From positions 1,691,482-1,755,481 of the forward strand of contig NZ_CP127390.1 in assembly GCF_030286045.1 (NCBI RefSeq): a DNA stretch of 64,000 nucleotides, given 5' to 3'. Every line of letters starts with the position of its first letter. Position 1 is the first letter of the stretch. This document shows positions 9,320-18,240 of the stretch, in pieces. The stretch comes from Propionimicrobium sp. PCR01-08-3. Its GTDB lineage: Bacteria > Actinomycetota > Actinomycetes > Propionibacteriales > Propionibacteriaceae. The notes beneath the pieces are model-generated. The model made no database searches. It was not told where the DNA came from and worked only from the letters and a program-made list of their open reading frames with translations. A program made the translations under genes and the position numbers.

Positions 9320-9467
9320 GCCTCAACCCTCGCATCCGGCACTGACATTTTTGGTGATCGTCTGGTTTCTCGCAGCAACTTCTGAGGCCGCTACCTCCCG
9401 CGCCCGAAATGCGAACACGCACGACATGTCGGGCGCATGATCATATTCCGGGCGCACAGATGGGCAG

Positions 9468-10643
9468 CTACCCGCCAGATGTCTCCAGCTCTGCCTCCGA
9501 CAGATCCAGGTCGAGGCCGCAGCGGTCGTCCAGCCAACCCCAGGGCATGGTGACCTTTTTGCGGGGACTGCCCTGGCGCCCGCGGGGGCGTCCGAGTTCA
9601 GCGACGGGATAGGGCACATCGTGGTCCAACTGGGCGAGCAACGAATCCAGTTCGGCAAGCGACGAGACCATACCGAGCGCATGCCTCAGCTCCCCGCCGA
9701 GCGGGAAACCCTTGAAGTACCAGGCCATATGCTTGCGCAGATCTTTCATGCCGTGCTCCTCGCCCCACAGCCTGGCCAGCAGCTCACCATGTCGGCGGAC
9801 GATCTGCGCGACCTCGCCGAGACTGGGCAACACGTGCACGTCGTCTCCGGCAATTGCGGCGGCGAGGTCACGGAATAACCAGGGGCGTCCCAGACAGCCG
9901 CGTCCGATCTCGACACCTGCGCAACCGGTCTCGTTGATCATGTCTACGGCGTCGGAGGCTTCCCAGATGTCGCCGTTGCCCAACACGGGGATGTCGACGG
10001 CTTTCACCAGTTCGGTGATCGCGTCCCAGTGGGCGTGCCCCGAATAGGCTTCGGCGACGGTGCGGGCGTGCAGGCAGATGGCCGCCACCCCGCAATCTTC
10101 GGCGATTCGTCCCATGTCGAGATAGGTCAGGTGGTCATCGTCAATGCCCACACGGGTCTTGACGGTGACCGGCACTCCGTAGCGGTCGGCGGTTTGCACG
10201 GTGCTGGTCATGATCTGGCGGACCAGATCGAGCTTCCAGGGCAGCACTCCCCCGCCGCCCTTGCGGGTGACCTTGGGCACCGGGCAGCCAAAGTTCAGAT
10301 CAATGTGGTCGACCTTGAAGGAATCGCACAAGATGTCGACAGCGACCTCCAGGGAGACCGGGTCGACGCCGTAGGTCTGCACCGATCGCACGGTCTCCTC
10401 CGGCCAGAAGGCCAGCATGTCCGCGGTCTTGGAGTCGCCAACCACCAAGCCGCGCGAGGTGATCATCTCGCAGACATACAGCCCGGCGCCCTGCTCCCGG
10501 CACAGCTGCCGGTAGGCGGCATTGGTGACACCGGCCATCGGCGCGAGAATCACCGGGGTGTCGATGACCACCGCGTCCGGATGGGACGGCGAAGAAAGCC
10601 GCAGCTTCGGCAGCAGTCTGGTGGAAGTCTGAATTGCGCTCAT
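9468..10643 (-). CDS. dusB: tRNA-dihydrouridine synthase (DusB-like)
   Basis: This flavoenzyme reduces uridines in tRNA D loops. The FMN-barrel signatures are PVILAPMAGVTNAAYR, INLNFGCPVPKVTRKGGGGVLPWK (with the active-site Cys in GCP), PVTVKTRVGID, LHARTVAEAYSGHAHWD and PVLGNGDIWEASDAV. The C-terminal helical tRNA-binding domain ends with a basic segment near RGRQGSPRKKVTMPWGW. ATG 10643 was preferred over TTG 10670 because it begins MSAIQTS and has TGGAGG just upstream. The product is 391 residues. Confidence 0.93.
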   Translation of the reverse strand: MSAIQTSTRLLPKLRLSSPSHPDAVVIDTPVILAPMAGVTNAAYRQLCREQGAGLYVCEMITSRGLVVGDSKTADMLAFWPEETVRSVQTYGVDPVSLEVAVDILCDSFKVDHIDLNFGCPVPKVTRKGGGGVLPWKLDLVRQIMTSTVQTADRYGVPVTVKTRVGIDDDHLTYLDMGRIAEDCGVAAICLHARTVAEAYSGHAHWDAITELVKAVDIPVLGNGDIWEASDAVDMINETGCAGVEIGRGCLGRPWLFRDLAAAIAGDDVHVLPSLGEVAQIVRRHGELLARLWGEEHGMKDLRKHMAWYFKGFPLGGELRHALGMVSSLAELDSLLAQLDHDVPYPVAELGRPRGRQGSPRKKVTMPWGWLDDRCGLDLDLSEAELETSGG

Positions 10644-10904
10644 CGCCTCCAGATTATGGGGCTGTCCCAACCCGGCTTCATCTGCCGAACACGTTAAGCA
10701 AAGGTCGCGAAATCCCGCGAATCACAGCCGAGTTCGCTAACGCATTTATAAGGATCTCCGCCCGCCGAGATCAAGGAGATCCTGCGAGATCTCGATGGGG
10801 TCACGACGTTCAGCTTCACCAAGCTGCAATATCCGTTCTAAATGCGTCCTGACCAATCAAAAAGTAACTAGTGCGAGAGGGCACGTGATCGGCTTGCTCC
10901 AGGT
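10644..10904. other. Short intergenic region with nested inverted repeats
   Basis: Between dusB and the MFS gene lie an inverted repeat AGGATCTCC (10751-10759)/GGAGATCCT (10775-10783) and a palindrome CGAGATCTCG (10785-10794). A 27-codon open frame on the plus strand (10758-10841) reads like a protein tail (EIKEILRDLDGVTTFSFTK) and may be a gene remnant. I cannot assign it. Confidence 0.3.
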
Positions 10905-12275
10905 TCACTCCACCATGTTCTGCAGACGCCGTTCCGGTAGGAACAGTGCGCTACCCGCAGCGATCAAGAAGGATGCTCCGAAAACTCCGAAGACCAGCGG
11001 GTTTCCGCCCACGGTCAGCATCAAGGGGACGCACAGCGGCGCGATGATGGCGGCCACCCGTCCGGCCGCCGAGGCTGCGCCGGTACCGGTACCGCGCATC
11101 GACGTGGGATAGATTTCCGGCCCGATCGCATACAGCGCGCCCCACGCCCCGAGGTTGAAGAAGCTCATGGCGCAACCGGCGATGATGATTCCGGTGGGAT
11201 CGGTCTGGATGCCGAAGAGCACAGCCGAAATCCCCGAGCCGAGCAGGAAGCACGCCAGAGTTGGGCGGCGTCCCCATTTTTCGATCAGCCACGCGGCCAC
11301 CGCGTATCCGGGGATCTGGGCGAGCGTGATGATCAGGGTGTATTCGAAGGAACGCACCAACGAATGCCCCTGCCGCAGCAGAAGCGTCGGCATCCAGGTG
11401 AATGCGCCGTAATAGCTGAGGTTGACGAAGAACCAAACGGCCCACAGAGCGATCGTCCGTCGGCGGAGGTTGGGCGAGAAGAGTGATTCCTGCTGTGTTT
11501 CGACGGTCTCCACACTGACAGGGGTGTGTCGCACCGCGGTGTCGACGCCAATCGCCTGTTCCACCCCCGAGTTCGTTTCGAACTCGCGCACCGACTCCTC
11601 GGCCTGCCGGAGCTTTCCCTTCGATTCGAGAAAGCGCACCGATTCGGGTAGCCCGTGCCGCACGACCAACGCGTAAGCCGCCGGAACCAGCCCAACCAGC
11701 AAGGCCCAGCGCCAGCCCGACCAGCCGCCGATCGTCTGCGGAACGAGGAAGTAGCCGAGCAGAGCGGCCATGATCCAACCGAGAGCCCAGAAGCTCTCCA
11801 GCCAGACCACCATGCGCCCGCGAATACGTTGCGGGGCGAATTCGCTGACAAGGGTGGACGCTACCGGCAGTTCGGCACCCAGCCCGAGGCCGACGACGAA
11901 CCGAAGGATCATCAGCATCGCGATGCCCGCCGAGAACGCGGCCATGCCGGTCGCGATGCCGTAGACCAGCAAGGTAAGCGCGAAGACGTTGCGGCGTCCG
12001 AGCTTGTCGGCGAGCAAGCCACCGACCGAGGCACCGATCATCATGCCGACGAAACCGATCGATCCGATCCAGCTCAGTTGGGTGTTCGTCAGATCCCATT
12101 CGACGGCCAGAGCGGTCATCACATAGCTGATCAGGCCGACGTCCATCGCGTCCAGCGCCCAGCCGGCCCCCGAACCGGCCAGCAGCTTGCCGTGCTCGCG
12201 CCCGAACTTCAGCCGGTCGAGTCGGCTGGCCCGGGTGGGCAGTTGTTCGGTCGCCACCTCGTGCAGTTCGGTCAT
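10905..12275 (-). CDS. MFS transporter, NiaP-like (possible niacin or organic-acid porter)
   Basis: This 456-residue inner-membrane transporter has about 12 predicted helices. Family motifs are GWALDAMDVGLISYVM in helix 1, GGLLADKLGRRNVF in the loop between helices 2 and 3, ELPVASTLVSEFAPQRIRGRM near helix 5 and WLIEKWGRRPTL in the second half. A central cytoplasmic loop (about residues 210-260) is charged. The pattern resembles the Bacillus YceI/NaiP group, so nicotinate or a related carboxylate is a candidate substrate, not proven. ATG 12275 has GGGAGGA seven bases upstream. It is divergent from the PurM-like gene at 12641. Confidence 0.85.
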   Translation of the reverse strand: MTELHEVATEQLPTRASRLDRLKFGREHGKLLAGSGAGWALDAMDVGLISYVMTALAVEWDLTNTQLSWIGSIGFVGMMIGASVGGLLADKLGRRNVFALTLLVYGIATGMAAFSAGIAMLMILRFVVGLGLGAELPVASTLVSEFAPQRIRGRMVVWLESFWALGWIMAALLGYFLVPQTIGGWSGWRWALLVGLVPAAYALVVRHGLPESVRFLESKGKLRQAEESVREFETNSGVEQAIGVDTAVRHTPVSVETVETQQESLFSPNLRRRTIALWAVWFFVNLSYYGAFTWMPTLLLRQGHSLVRSFEYTLIITLAQIPGYAVAAWLIEKWGRRPTLACFLLGSGISAVLFGIQTDPTGIIIAGCAMSFFNLGAWGALYAIGPEIYPTSMRGTGTGAASAAGRVAAIIAPLCVPLMLTVGGNPLVFGVFGASFLIAAGSALFLPERRLQNMVE

Positions 12276-12640
12276 GGTGTCCTCCCGCTGAGTGTTGCGA
12301 ACTATTCGTCAATCGGTTTTCGTCTGTCAGTCTAATACTTGCCGACCCAATTCTTACACGGACACTCACCCGGTGGCGAACCGCACCTCATGCTGGGCAG
12401 CCTCGCGCCATGCAGCGCCCTGATCTCAGCGCCGAGGCCCGCGCGCATGAGCGAACGACTGGCCGGCAGGCATGATCCGGGTGTTCAGCGGCGCTGAGGC
12501 GATCGCGGCGGTGAGATTCCGGAGCGTCCGGCGAGGTGAGCCCGTTCCGCGTTGGCGGACTTCCGCGACGATCGGGTTGCAAGAGCTGGAGTCAACGCGG
12601 CAGCGGAAGCTCCCGCCCCCGCTGCCATACTGGACGAGTG
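12276..12640. promoter_or_regulatory. Divergent promoter region between MFS gene and cblS-like gene
   Basis: The 365-bp gap has no supported coding sequence. I looked for a cobalamin riboswitch because of the neighbours, and see no B12-box (GCCACTG-like) core here. The region close to each start codon has ordinary ribosome-binding sequence only on the MFS side. Confidence 0.35.
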
Positions 12641-13384
12641 ATGCAGCGCTTCCGTGATCTTCTTGTCTTCGAGCCGACTTCGCGACTGGTCATCGCCTGC
12701 GATTCCATCGGCGGGATCGGACCCAAGCCTGGCGACAGTGTGCACGCGGACGAGCAGACCGTCGCCCATTTCGGTGTGCGGGTGCCACTTCTGGAGGTGC
12801 TGTGCTCGGGCGCTCGGCCCATCGCGCTGATCAATGCGTTGTGCGTCGAACGCAATCCGACCGGGCAGAAGATGATTGACGAGATCGAGATTCTCGCTGC
12901 CCAAGCGGGCATTCCGGCGGACGCCGTCAGCGGCAGCACCGAAGAGAATGCGCCGACCACCTCGACCGGAATCGGGGTAACGGTGATCGGCTCGCTCGAC
13001 CACGAGCTCCCGAAGGCCCAGCCGGGAGACGTGGTGATCTGCGCCGGGCTGCCGATCGCCTCCCCTGAATTCAATGTCTATGTCGGGCATCCCGATCAGG
13101 TGACTGTTGCCGAGGTGCGCGACGTGCTGGCCTCGGGCCTGGTGCACGATGCGCTCCCTGTCGGCTCGCATGGCATCGGCTACGAATTGGCCGAGATGGC
13201 CCGGGTGGCCGATCTCGAATCCCGCTGGCTGGGCGGGTGGGATATCGACCCGAAGCGATCGGCCGGCCCCGCCAGCTGCGTGCTGTTCGCGTGCCCGCCC
13301 AACAACATGGACGCAGTAGTCGAGCTCCTCGATCCGAATCGTCCGGCCTCGCCCATCGCCCGACTGAGTGAGAAGGACGTCTGA
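12641..13384 (+). CDS. cblS: PurM/HypE-like kinase, alpha-ribazole kinase (CblS) candidate
   Basis: This 247-residue protein belongs to the AIR-synthase-related (PurM-like) fold. It has LVIACDSIGGIGPKPGD (ATP-binding Asp/Gly loop), VLCSGARPIALINALCVERNPTG, and GSTEENAPTTSTGIGVTVIG. By memory this order matches CblS, which phosphorylates alpha-ribazole during salvage of the cobalamin lower ligand. The neighbouring ECF S component resembles CblT, the alpha-ribazole transporter, and this supports the call. The start is ATG 12641; GTG 12638 is possible and the ribosome-binding site is weak (GGACGAG). Other PurM-like functions cannot be excluded. Confidence 0.7.
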   Translation: MQRFRDLLVFEPTSRLVIACDSIGGIGPKPGDSVHADEQTVAHFGVRVPLLEVLCSGARPIALINALCVERNPTGQKMIDEIEILAAQAGIPADAVSGSTEENAPTTSTGIGVTVIGSLDHELPKAQPGDVVICAGLPIASPEFNVYVGHPDQVTVAEVRDVLASGLVHDALPVGSHGIGYELAEMARVADLESRWLGGWDIDPKRSAGPASCVLFACPPNNMDAVVELLDPNRPASPIARLSEKDV

Positions 13385-13393
13385 GGCATAAAC

Positions 13394-13717
13394 TCACAGG
13401 TCTTTGAGGCGGCTCCGCCAATAGCCAGGACGTCGTTTCGCGTGAGCGTAGGCAACGATGATCACTTCATCATCGCGGACGAAGTAGACAATCCCGTAAG
13501 GAAACACATCAATGCCCCGGCGTCGAATGACAGGGAATCGTCGACGCCCATGATACGGCTGCGCGGACTCCGGCTACTCGCGAATAAAGTCAACAGCAGT
13601 TTCCATCTCATCGGCGAATTGCTCGCCCAGTCCGGCCTCTTCGTTGTCGCACCAGAGAGCGGCTTCGCGGAGCTCTACTCGCGCTGCAGGATGCTCACGC
13701 CAACGTCGCAAAGTCAT
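13394..13717 (-). pseudogene. RelE/ParE-family toxin with internal stop codon
   Basis: The frame reads 107 codons from ATG 13717 to TGA 13394-13396 and matches a ParE-type ribonuclease/gyrase-poison fold (REAALWCDNEEAGLGEQFADEM, FPVIRRRGIDVFPYGIVYFV, VIIVAYAHAKRRPGYW). Codon 48 is TAG (13574-13576). A single G-to-A change from TGG would create it and cut off the conserved C-terminal half, so the toxin is almost certainly inactive. It overlaps the antitoxin stop by 4 bp (ATGA). Confidence 0.82.
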
Positions 13718-13953
13718 TTGTGACGGGCGGCCAGTTCTGCGCGGATGATGCTGCGAGTTTCTTCACCATCCACTAGTTCAACCTTGCCAGAGAGTATCTC
13801 GTCCACGCGTCGGTCAATCTCCTCCTCCCAGGCACTATCGACCTCGGCCTGCTCAACATCGTCGACCTGCTGGAGCGCCAACGACGCTATTTCGCGCTCA
13901 TCAGCGGAGAGGGCCTTGCCTTCCGCGATGTAATCCGCAAGCTTCGGAGTCAT
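13714..13953 (-). CDS. Addiction-module antitoxin (putative addiction module component family)
   Basis: This intact 79-residue acidic protein (many Glu and Asp; DREIASLALQQVDDVEQAEVDSAWEEEIDRRVDEILSGKVELVDGEE) is typical of the short antitoxins next to ParE/RelE toxins. It starts at ATG 13953 and ends in ATGA with the toxin. Autoregulation with the toxin is known for such pairs, but no operator is obvious. With its toxin dead it is now a probable orphan. Confidence 0.8.
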   Translation of the reverse strand: MTPKLADYIAEGKALSADEREIASLALQQVDDVEQAEVDSAWEEEIDRRVDEILSGKVELVDGEETRSIIRAELAARHK

Positions 13954-14036
13954 GCCAGAAGCCTACCGCGCAGAGCACTCGATCCTTAGAAAACAACATC
14001 GGCCGCACGCTACATGTCATCGAGACTCTTGATGGC

Positions 14037-14810
14037 CTAGATCCTGCCCCAGCCGAAGGCGATGCGTCCGGCGGCGGCGAGGACCCCGAGGACAATGAAC
14101 ACGGTAGTCAGCACGACTTGGGCCGGACGCCTGACCATGTCGTGCATGACGATCATCGTCCGATTGGCCCCGTAGCCACGCACGCTCAGCGCGATCCCGA
14201 GATTCTCGGCCGTCACCAGCGAACTGGTGAGCAACGGTACGACGATCGCGACATTCGCCTTCCAGCGTTGGACGAAGTTGCCCGCGTCGATGCGCTGCCC
14301 CCTGGCCTGCTGAGCCTGCTGGATCTGTTCGCGGCGTCTGGCCAGATTCGGGATGGCCGCCATGGCTGAACTAACGAGGATCGACAGCCAGCTCGGCAGA
14401 TGCCAGCGGACCGCGAGATCGAGCACGTCGTCCACGGAGATGTCGTGCATCGCCATCCAGGTGGCAAGGATCATCGCGAGCATCCGCAACACGAAGGTGC
14501 AGCCCATCAGCACACCGCCGACGGTGAACCGCAGTGGCCCCCATTCGCCGATCACCCGCAGGTGCTCGGGATCATGAATCATCCGCGCCGAGGTGGAAAA
14601 GGCAGCGCAAAACCCGACCAGAAGAAACACGACCAGCGACGCCCTGATCAGTGGCCATGCCGATCGCAGCGGCAGCCGCTGCCAAACCGCAATCGCGAAC
14701 AACGCCGCAAGCACGCCGAGATTCCACAGCGGATGCGCGAAGCTCATCACCGCAAGGGTCGTCGCCAGCAAGAGGGCGAGCCTCGCCGGAAGATCAAGCG
14801 TTGCGCTCAC
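14037..14810 (-). CDS. ecfT: ECF transporter T component (EcfT)
   Basis: This 257-residue membrane scaffold couples the ATPase to the S component. It has several transmembrane segments (LALLLATTLAVMSF, LGVLAALFAIAVW, LIRASLVVFLLVGF), a long cytoplasmic loop and the paired short Ala-Arg-Gly-type motif (ARRREQIQQAQQARGQ), which contacts the ATPases. GTG 14810 gives the usual EcfT N-terminus (VSATLDLPARLALLL) and overlaps the ATPase stop by 17 bp. Operon order is S-A-T. Confidence 0.85.
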   Translation of the reverse strand: MSATLDLPARLALLLATTLAVMSFAHPLWNLGVLAALFAIAVWQRLPLRSAWPLIRASLVVFLLVGFCAAFSTSARMIHDPEHLRVIGEWGPLRFTVGGVLMGCTFVLRMLAMILATWMAMHDISVDDVLDLAVRWHLPSWLSILVSSAMAAIPNLARRREQIQQAQQARGQRIDAGNFVQRWKANVAIVVPLLTSSLVTAENLGIALSVRGYGANRTMIVMHDMVRRPAQVVLTTVFIVLGVLAAAGRIAFGWGRI

Positions 14811-16671
14811 GGTTGCTTTCCTTCCCGCAAAGCTCGAGCAATTGAGCTGCCGCCACGCTGAGACGAGGTGAAATATCCAGGCCGAACAGCGTCCGCCACA
14901 GTTCACCCAGTTGCGTGCTGACCTGCATTTCAGCGGGGCCATCGGCGACTATGCGTCCGTCTTCGATCCTGATCACCCGGCTCGCATGCTCGGCGACGAG
15001 CTCCATGTCGTGGCTGATCATCACGATTGTGGTGCCCTGCTGGTTGAGTCGGTCGATCAGGCGCATGATCGACCGGACACCTCGCCAATCCTGGCCGGTG
15101 GTCGGCTCGTCGATCACCAAGATCTCCGGTTCGACCACCAGAATGGACGCCATAGCGACCAGCTGCCGCTGTCCTCTGGTGAGGGTCAGCGGGTTCTCAT
15201 CTGCCACCCCTGAAAGGCCGGTGAACTCCAGAACCTCGGCGGTTTTCCGCGCGACTTCGGCGTCCGGACGCCCGGCCATCCGCAGAGCGTACCCGACCTC
15301 TTCGGCCACCGACTTGCAGAAGATCTGGTGGTCGGGATTCTGGAAGACATAGCCGACGCGTCCGGCGAGCTTCCAGGTCGGCTGATCGGCGATGTCTTCA
15401 CCACAGATCCGCACGCTTCCCGAAGCCGGACGCAGCAGTCCGTTCAGGTGCTTGGCCACCGTCGTCTTACCGGCACCATTGGCCCCGATCAACGCAACGA
15501 ACTCGCCCGCACCGATGGTGAGGTCGATGCCGTGCAGCACCTCGTCCCCGGCTGAGTAGCCAAAATGTAGGTTCTCGATCTCGATCACCGGCCGCCCGGC
15601 TCGTATCCCGGTCCCGTCTGCCGGAGAATCAGGACAAGGCATTTGGTCATTGAGCGGCACGAGGCATGCGGTGGCTGCGAGTTCTTGCCCGACCGTCACG
15701 ATGTGAGGACAGTCTGAGTCGGTTCGCCCGGTTTCCACTGAACGAGCAGACAGAGCGTCATCTGCGTGACGGCGGCCGTTGTCGCCCGAATACGACGGAC
15801 CACCAAGCGCCAACACGCGCCGCAGCCAATCGGCCATTTCCGGAACGGTGATGGGCAACCTCCCGCCGACCGGCAGGTTCAGCGCCCATTCGGGCCGGGC
15901 GCGCAGAAGCTCTCGTCCGAGCCGGGCCATCGGCAACGGGCGGATACCCATCTTCTCCGCACGATCGGGATCGGCGAACAGGTCGGCAGGAGGTCCCTGC
16001 CAGGCGAGCTGGCCATGGTCCAACACGACGACGTGCTCCGCCCGGCTCAGCACGGCCACCGGATCATGCTCGGCGGCTATCACCGTGATGCCTTGCCTGC
16101 GTAATGCCGCCACGACCCGGCGTACGTCGCGCGCACCATCGGGATCGAGCTCGGAGGTCGCCTCATCGAGGCACAGCACCTCCGGGCCCATCGCCAGCAC
16201 CCCGGCGATCGCCAGCCTCTGCAGTTCGCCCCCGGAGAGCTCGCCAGTGGCCCTGTTTTCGAAGCCCGCAAGCCCCACCGCTTCGAGTGCATCCTGTATT
16301 CGCCGCCTGATCTCCGCACGCGGAATCAGATGATTGCGGGGGCCGAAGGCGACGTCCTCGCCGACCGTGCGTCCGATGACCTGGCTGGCCGGGTCTTGCA
16401 GCACCAGCCCGATGTATTGCGTCAGGGTCTGCACCCGGTAGTCAGCCAAATCCGCTAGTCCGTAGCGGATCTGCCCGTTGAGGTCACCACCGTCACCGTT
16501 CGGGATCACTCCGGTGATAGTCTGCAGCAGCGTCGACTTTCCGGCCTCGGCTGCGCCCATGACAGCGGTGCTCGAGCCGGCCGCAAATCCCACGCTGACC
16601 TCGTGCAGCGCGTCAACCGACGACTTCGGATAACGAAAGCCGACCGACTCGGCATTCAGGTCTTGGGGCAC
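14794..16671 (-). CDS. ecfA: Fused ECF transporter ATPase (EcfA1A2 double ABC domain)
   Basis: This 625-residue protein has two complete ABC domains in one chain. Domain 1 has Walker A GAAEAGKST, signature LSGGELQRLAIAG and Walker B VLCLDEATSELD. Domain 2 has Walker A GANGAGKTT, a degenerate signature LTRGQRQLVAMA and Walker B ILVIDEPTTGQDW. A linker of about 100 residues separates them. Fusion of A1 and A2 occurs in some actinobacteria. GTG 16671 follows the S component stop after 3 bp. The altered LTRGQ signature suggests asymmetric sites, as known for ABC dimers. Confidence 0.88.
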   Translation of the reverse strand: MPQDLNAESVGFRYPKSSVDALHEVSVGFAAGSSTAVMGAAEAGKSTLLQTITGVIPNGDGGDLNGQIRYGLADLADYRVQTLTQYIGLVLQDPASQVIGRTVGEDVAFGPRNHLIPRAEIRRRIQDALEAVGLAGFENRATGELSGGELQRLAIAGVLAMGPEVLCLDEATSELDPDGARDVRRVVAALRRQGITVIAAEHDPVAVLSRAEHVVVLDHGQLAWQGPPADLFADPDRAEKMGIRPLPMARLGRELLRARPEWALNLPVGGRLPITVPEMADWLRRVLALGGPSYSGDNGRRHADDALSARSVETGRTDSDCPHIVTVGQELAATACLVPLNDQMPCPDSPADGTGIRAGRPVIEIENLHFGYSAGDEVLHGIDLTIGAGEFVALIGANGAGKTTVAKHLNGLLRPASGSVRICGEDIADQPTWKLAGRVGYVFQNPDHQIFCKSVAEEVGYALRMAGRPDAEVARKTAEVLEFTGLSGVADENPLTLTRGQRQLVAMASILVVEPEILVIDEPTTGQDWRGVRSIMRLIDRLNQQGTTIVMISHDMELVAEHASRVIRIEDGRIVADGPAEMQVSTQLGELWRTLFGLDISPRLSVAAAQLLELCGKESNRERNA

Positions 16672-16674
16672 GAC

Positions 16675-17217
16675 TCAACTCAACAGGCGGGTCTTGCGCA
16701 GCGGCAGATAAGCGATGGTCGCGATGGCAAGGTTGACGGCCGCACCGACGGCGAGCGAGGGCACGGTGGCAATGTACAGAGCCCACCCGCCCATCGGCAG
16801 CATGATCAGCGCAAGCACCGGACTGTTGATGAGCAGCGCCAGCACGAAACCCGCGACCAGGCCGGCGGTGCCCTTGCGTCCCAACCAGCCGAACACCCAG
16901 GCGCAGGCCCCCATCCCCACTCCGATCACCAGGTGCACCGGCAAGGTCAGCGGAAATCCGGTGATCGCCGCGGTCAGCAGGTGGCCGACCAGTGCGACGA
17001 CGGCGCCCATCCAGCCCCCGAAACCGAGAGCCACGAAGAAGCCGGGTGCCGCGTCCAACGCAACGGTGCCAACCGGCGACGGGATCTTGATCAGCGCACC
17101 GACTGCCGACAACGCGATGAAGATCGCCATGATGGCGAGCTTGCGGGCCGACAGCCCACCGGCTGATTGATCGTGAGCCCGCTCCTCAAGTTTGGGAGTG
17201 GTCTGGGCATTACTCAT
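16675..17217 (-). CDS. ECF transporter S component, CblT-like (alpha-ribazole candidate)
   Basis: This 180-residue integral protein has about six helices. The motif LKIPSPVGTVALDAAPGFFVALGFGG, in part, matches by memory the CblT-type substrate-binding components that import alpha-ribazole. It is the first gene of the S-A-T operon, preceded by a GntR gene, and lies about 3.3 kb from the cblS-like kinase. The N-terminal 25 residues are cytoplasmic and acidic. Substrate is inferred from neighbourhood and motif; riboflavin or another vitamin is possible. Confidence 0.75.
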   Translation of the reverse strand: MSNAQTTPKLEERAHDQSAGGLSARKLAIMAIFIALSAVGALIKIPSPVGTVALDAAPGFFVALGFGGWMGAVVALVGHLLTAAITGFPLTLPVHLVIGVGMGACAWVFGWLGRKGTAGLVAGFVLALLINSPVLALIMLPMGGWALYIATVPSLAVGAAVNLAIATIAYLPLRKTRLLS

Positions 17218-17319
17218 GGTTTCCTACCTACTTCTTTCGTGAGGACCCGGCGAAGGATTGGCACGCCGAGTGGTGAGGTTCTTGTTTTCGCTCGTCACGA
17301 CCTGGGCGGCGAGGCCGGA

Positions 17320-18177
17320 TCAGGTGCTTCGGCTCGTGACGGTCGGCCGGTAGCGATCGGGCCTCACGACGATGCGGCTCGTCTCGATCGGGCGATTCTG
17401 AGCGGTGTATCCCACTCGGTCGATGCACAGCAGCGGCATCCCCGGCGCGATTCCGAGCAACTCGGCTTCGCGATCGGACGCCATAGCCAAGCCGTACCGG
17501 TCACTGGTCTGTGTGATGCCGACGTCGAGCGCGGACAGTTCTGCGTAGAGAGATGCTTGTGCCGCGAGAGAATCCAGATCCACACCGGCGAAAACGGACG
17601 CCGGAAACCACGACTCGCTTACTGAGACCGGCTCATTGTCAGCGGTATGCACGCGGCGAATATGAACCAGGCGGCCCTCCCCCGACGGGATCGAACCATC
17701 GACAGCATCGAGATAGGGCTCATGTTCCGACGAGCCGGGCTCGCTCGCTTCGTCGCTGCCCGCTCCCGCCATCAGCTCGCGGGGATCATCCCGCAGACCG
17801 CGGTCAGCCGAATCGCGCTCCAGCAGCCGCCTGCGAGTCTGGGCCTCATCGCTCGTCACCTCGATCACGCACGCGTGCCCGCCGGTGACTCCCGGCTCAC
17901 GCCCGAGCGCGCGCATCGTCGCACTGAAGCTCATCATGTTGGCTTCTGCCTGAATCGGACGACCGGCCGTCACTTTGGTGCCGTTGCCTCGGTCGATCTC
18001 CAGTAGACCGTCGACGATCAGGTCACCGATCGCCTTGCGGATCGTGGTGCGACTCACCTGATAGCGCTGTTGCAAGGTTTGCTCGCTCGGCAGGTAATCG
18101 CCCGGCTGCCAGACGCCGTCGCTGATCTGGGACGCAAGACTGCGCTCGACCCGCAAGTACAGCGGCTCACTGCCCAT
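17320..18177 (-). CDS. GntR-family regulator with UTRA domain
   Basis: The 285-residue protein has an N-terminal winged helix (EPLYLRVERSLASQISDGVWQPGDYLPSEQTLQQRYQVSRTTIRKAI in outline) and a C-terminal HutC/UTRA effector domain (RVHTADNEPVSVSESWFPASVFAGVD and PLLCIDRVGYTAQNRPIETSRIVVRPDRY). Between the first and second strands of the UTRA domain there is an extra segment of about 40 residues rich in D, E, S and G (around residues 120-160). ATG 18177 has AAGGGTGG upstream; GTG 18189 is the alternative. It sits 102 bp upstream of the ECF operon in the same direction, so it probably regulates it. Confidence 0.85.
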   Translation of the reverse strand: MGSEPLYLRVERSLASQISDGVWQPGDYLPSEQTLQQRYQVSRTTIRKAIGDLIVDGLLEIDRGNGTKVTAGRPIQAEANMMSFSATMRALGREPGVTGGHACVIEVTSDEAQTRRRLLERDSADRGLRDDPRELMAGAGSDEASEPGSSEHEPYLDAVDGSIPSGEGRLVHIRRVHTADNEPVSVSESWFPASVFAGVDLDSLAAQASLYAELSALDVGITQTSDRYGLAMASDREAELLGIAPGMPLLCIDRVGYTAQNRPIETSRIVVRPDRYRPTVTSRST

Positions 18178-18240
18178 CTGCCGGGCCACCCTTCATCACA
18201 CGCGGATTCAACGTTCTCGGTCTATCGTCAACCAAGAGCC

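Noticed and set aside
12276-12640. Cobalamin riboswitch upstream of the cblS-like gene
   Set aside because: No B12-box core or long conserved fold could be seen; the same holds for 17218-17319 before the ECF operon.
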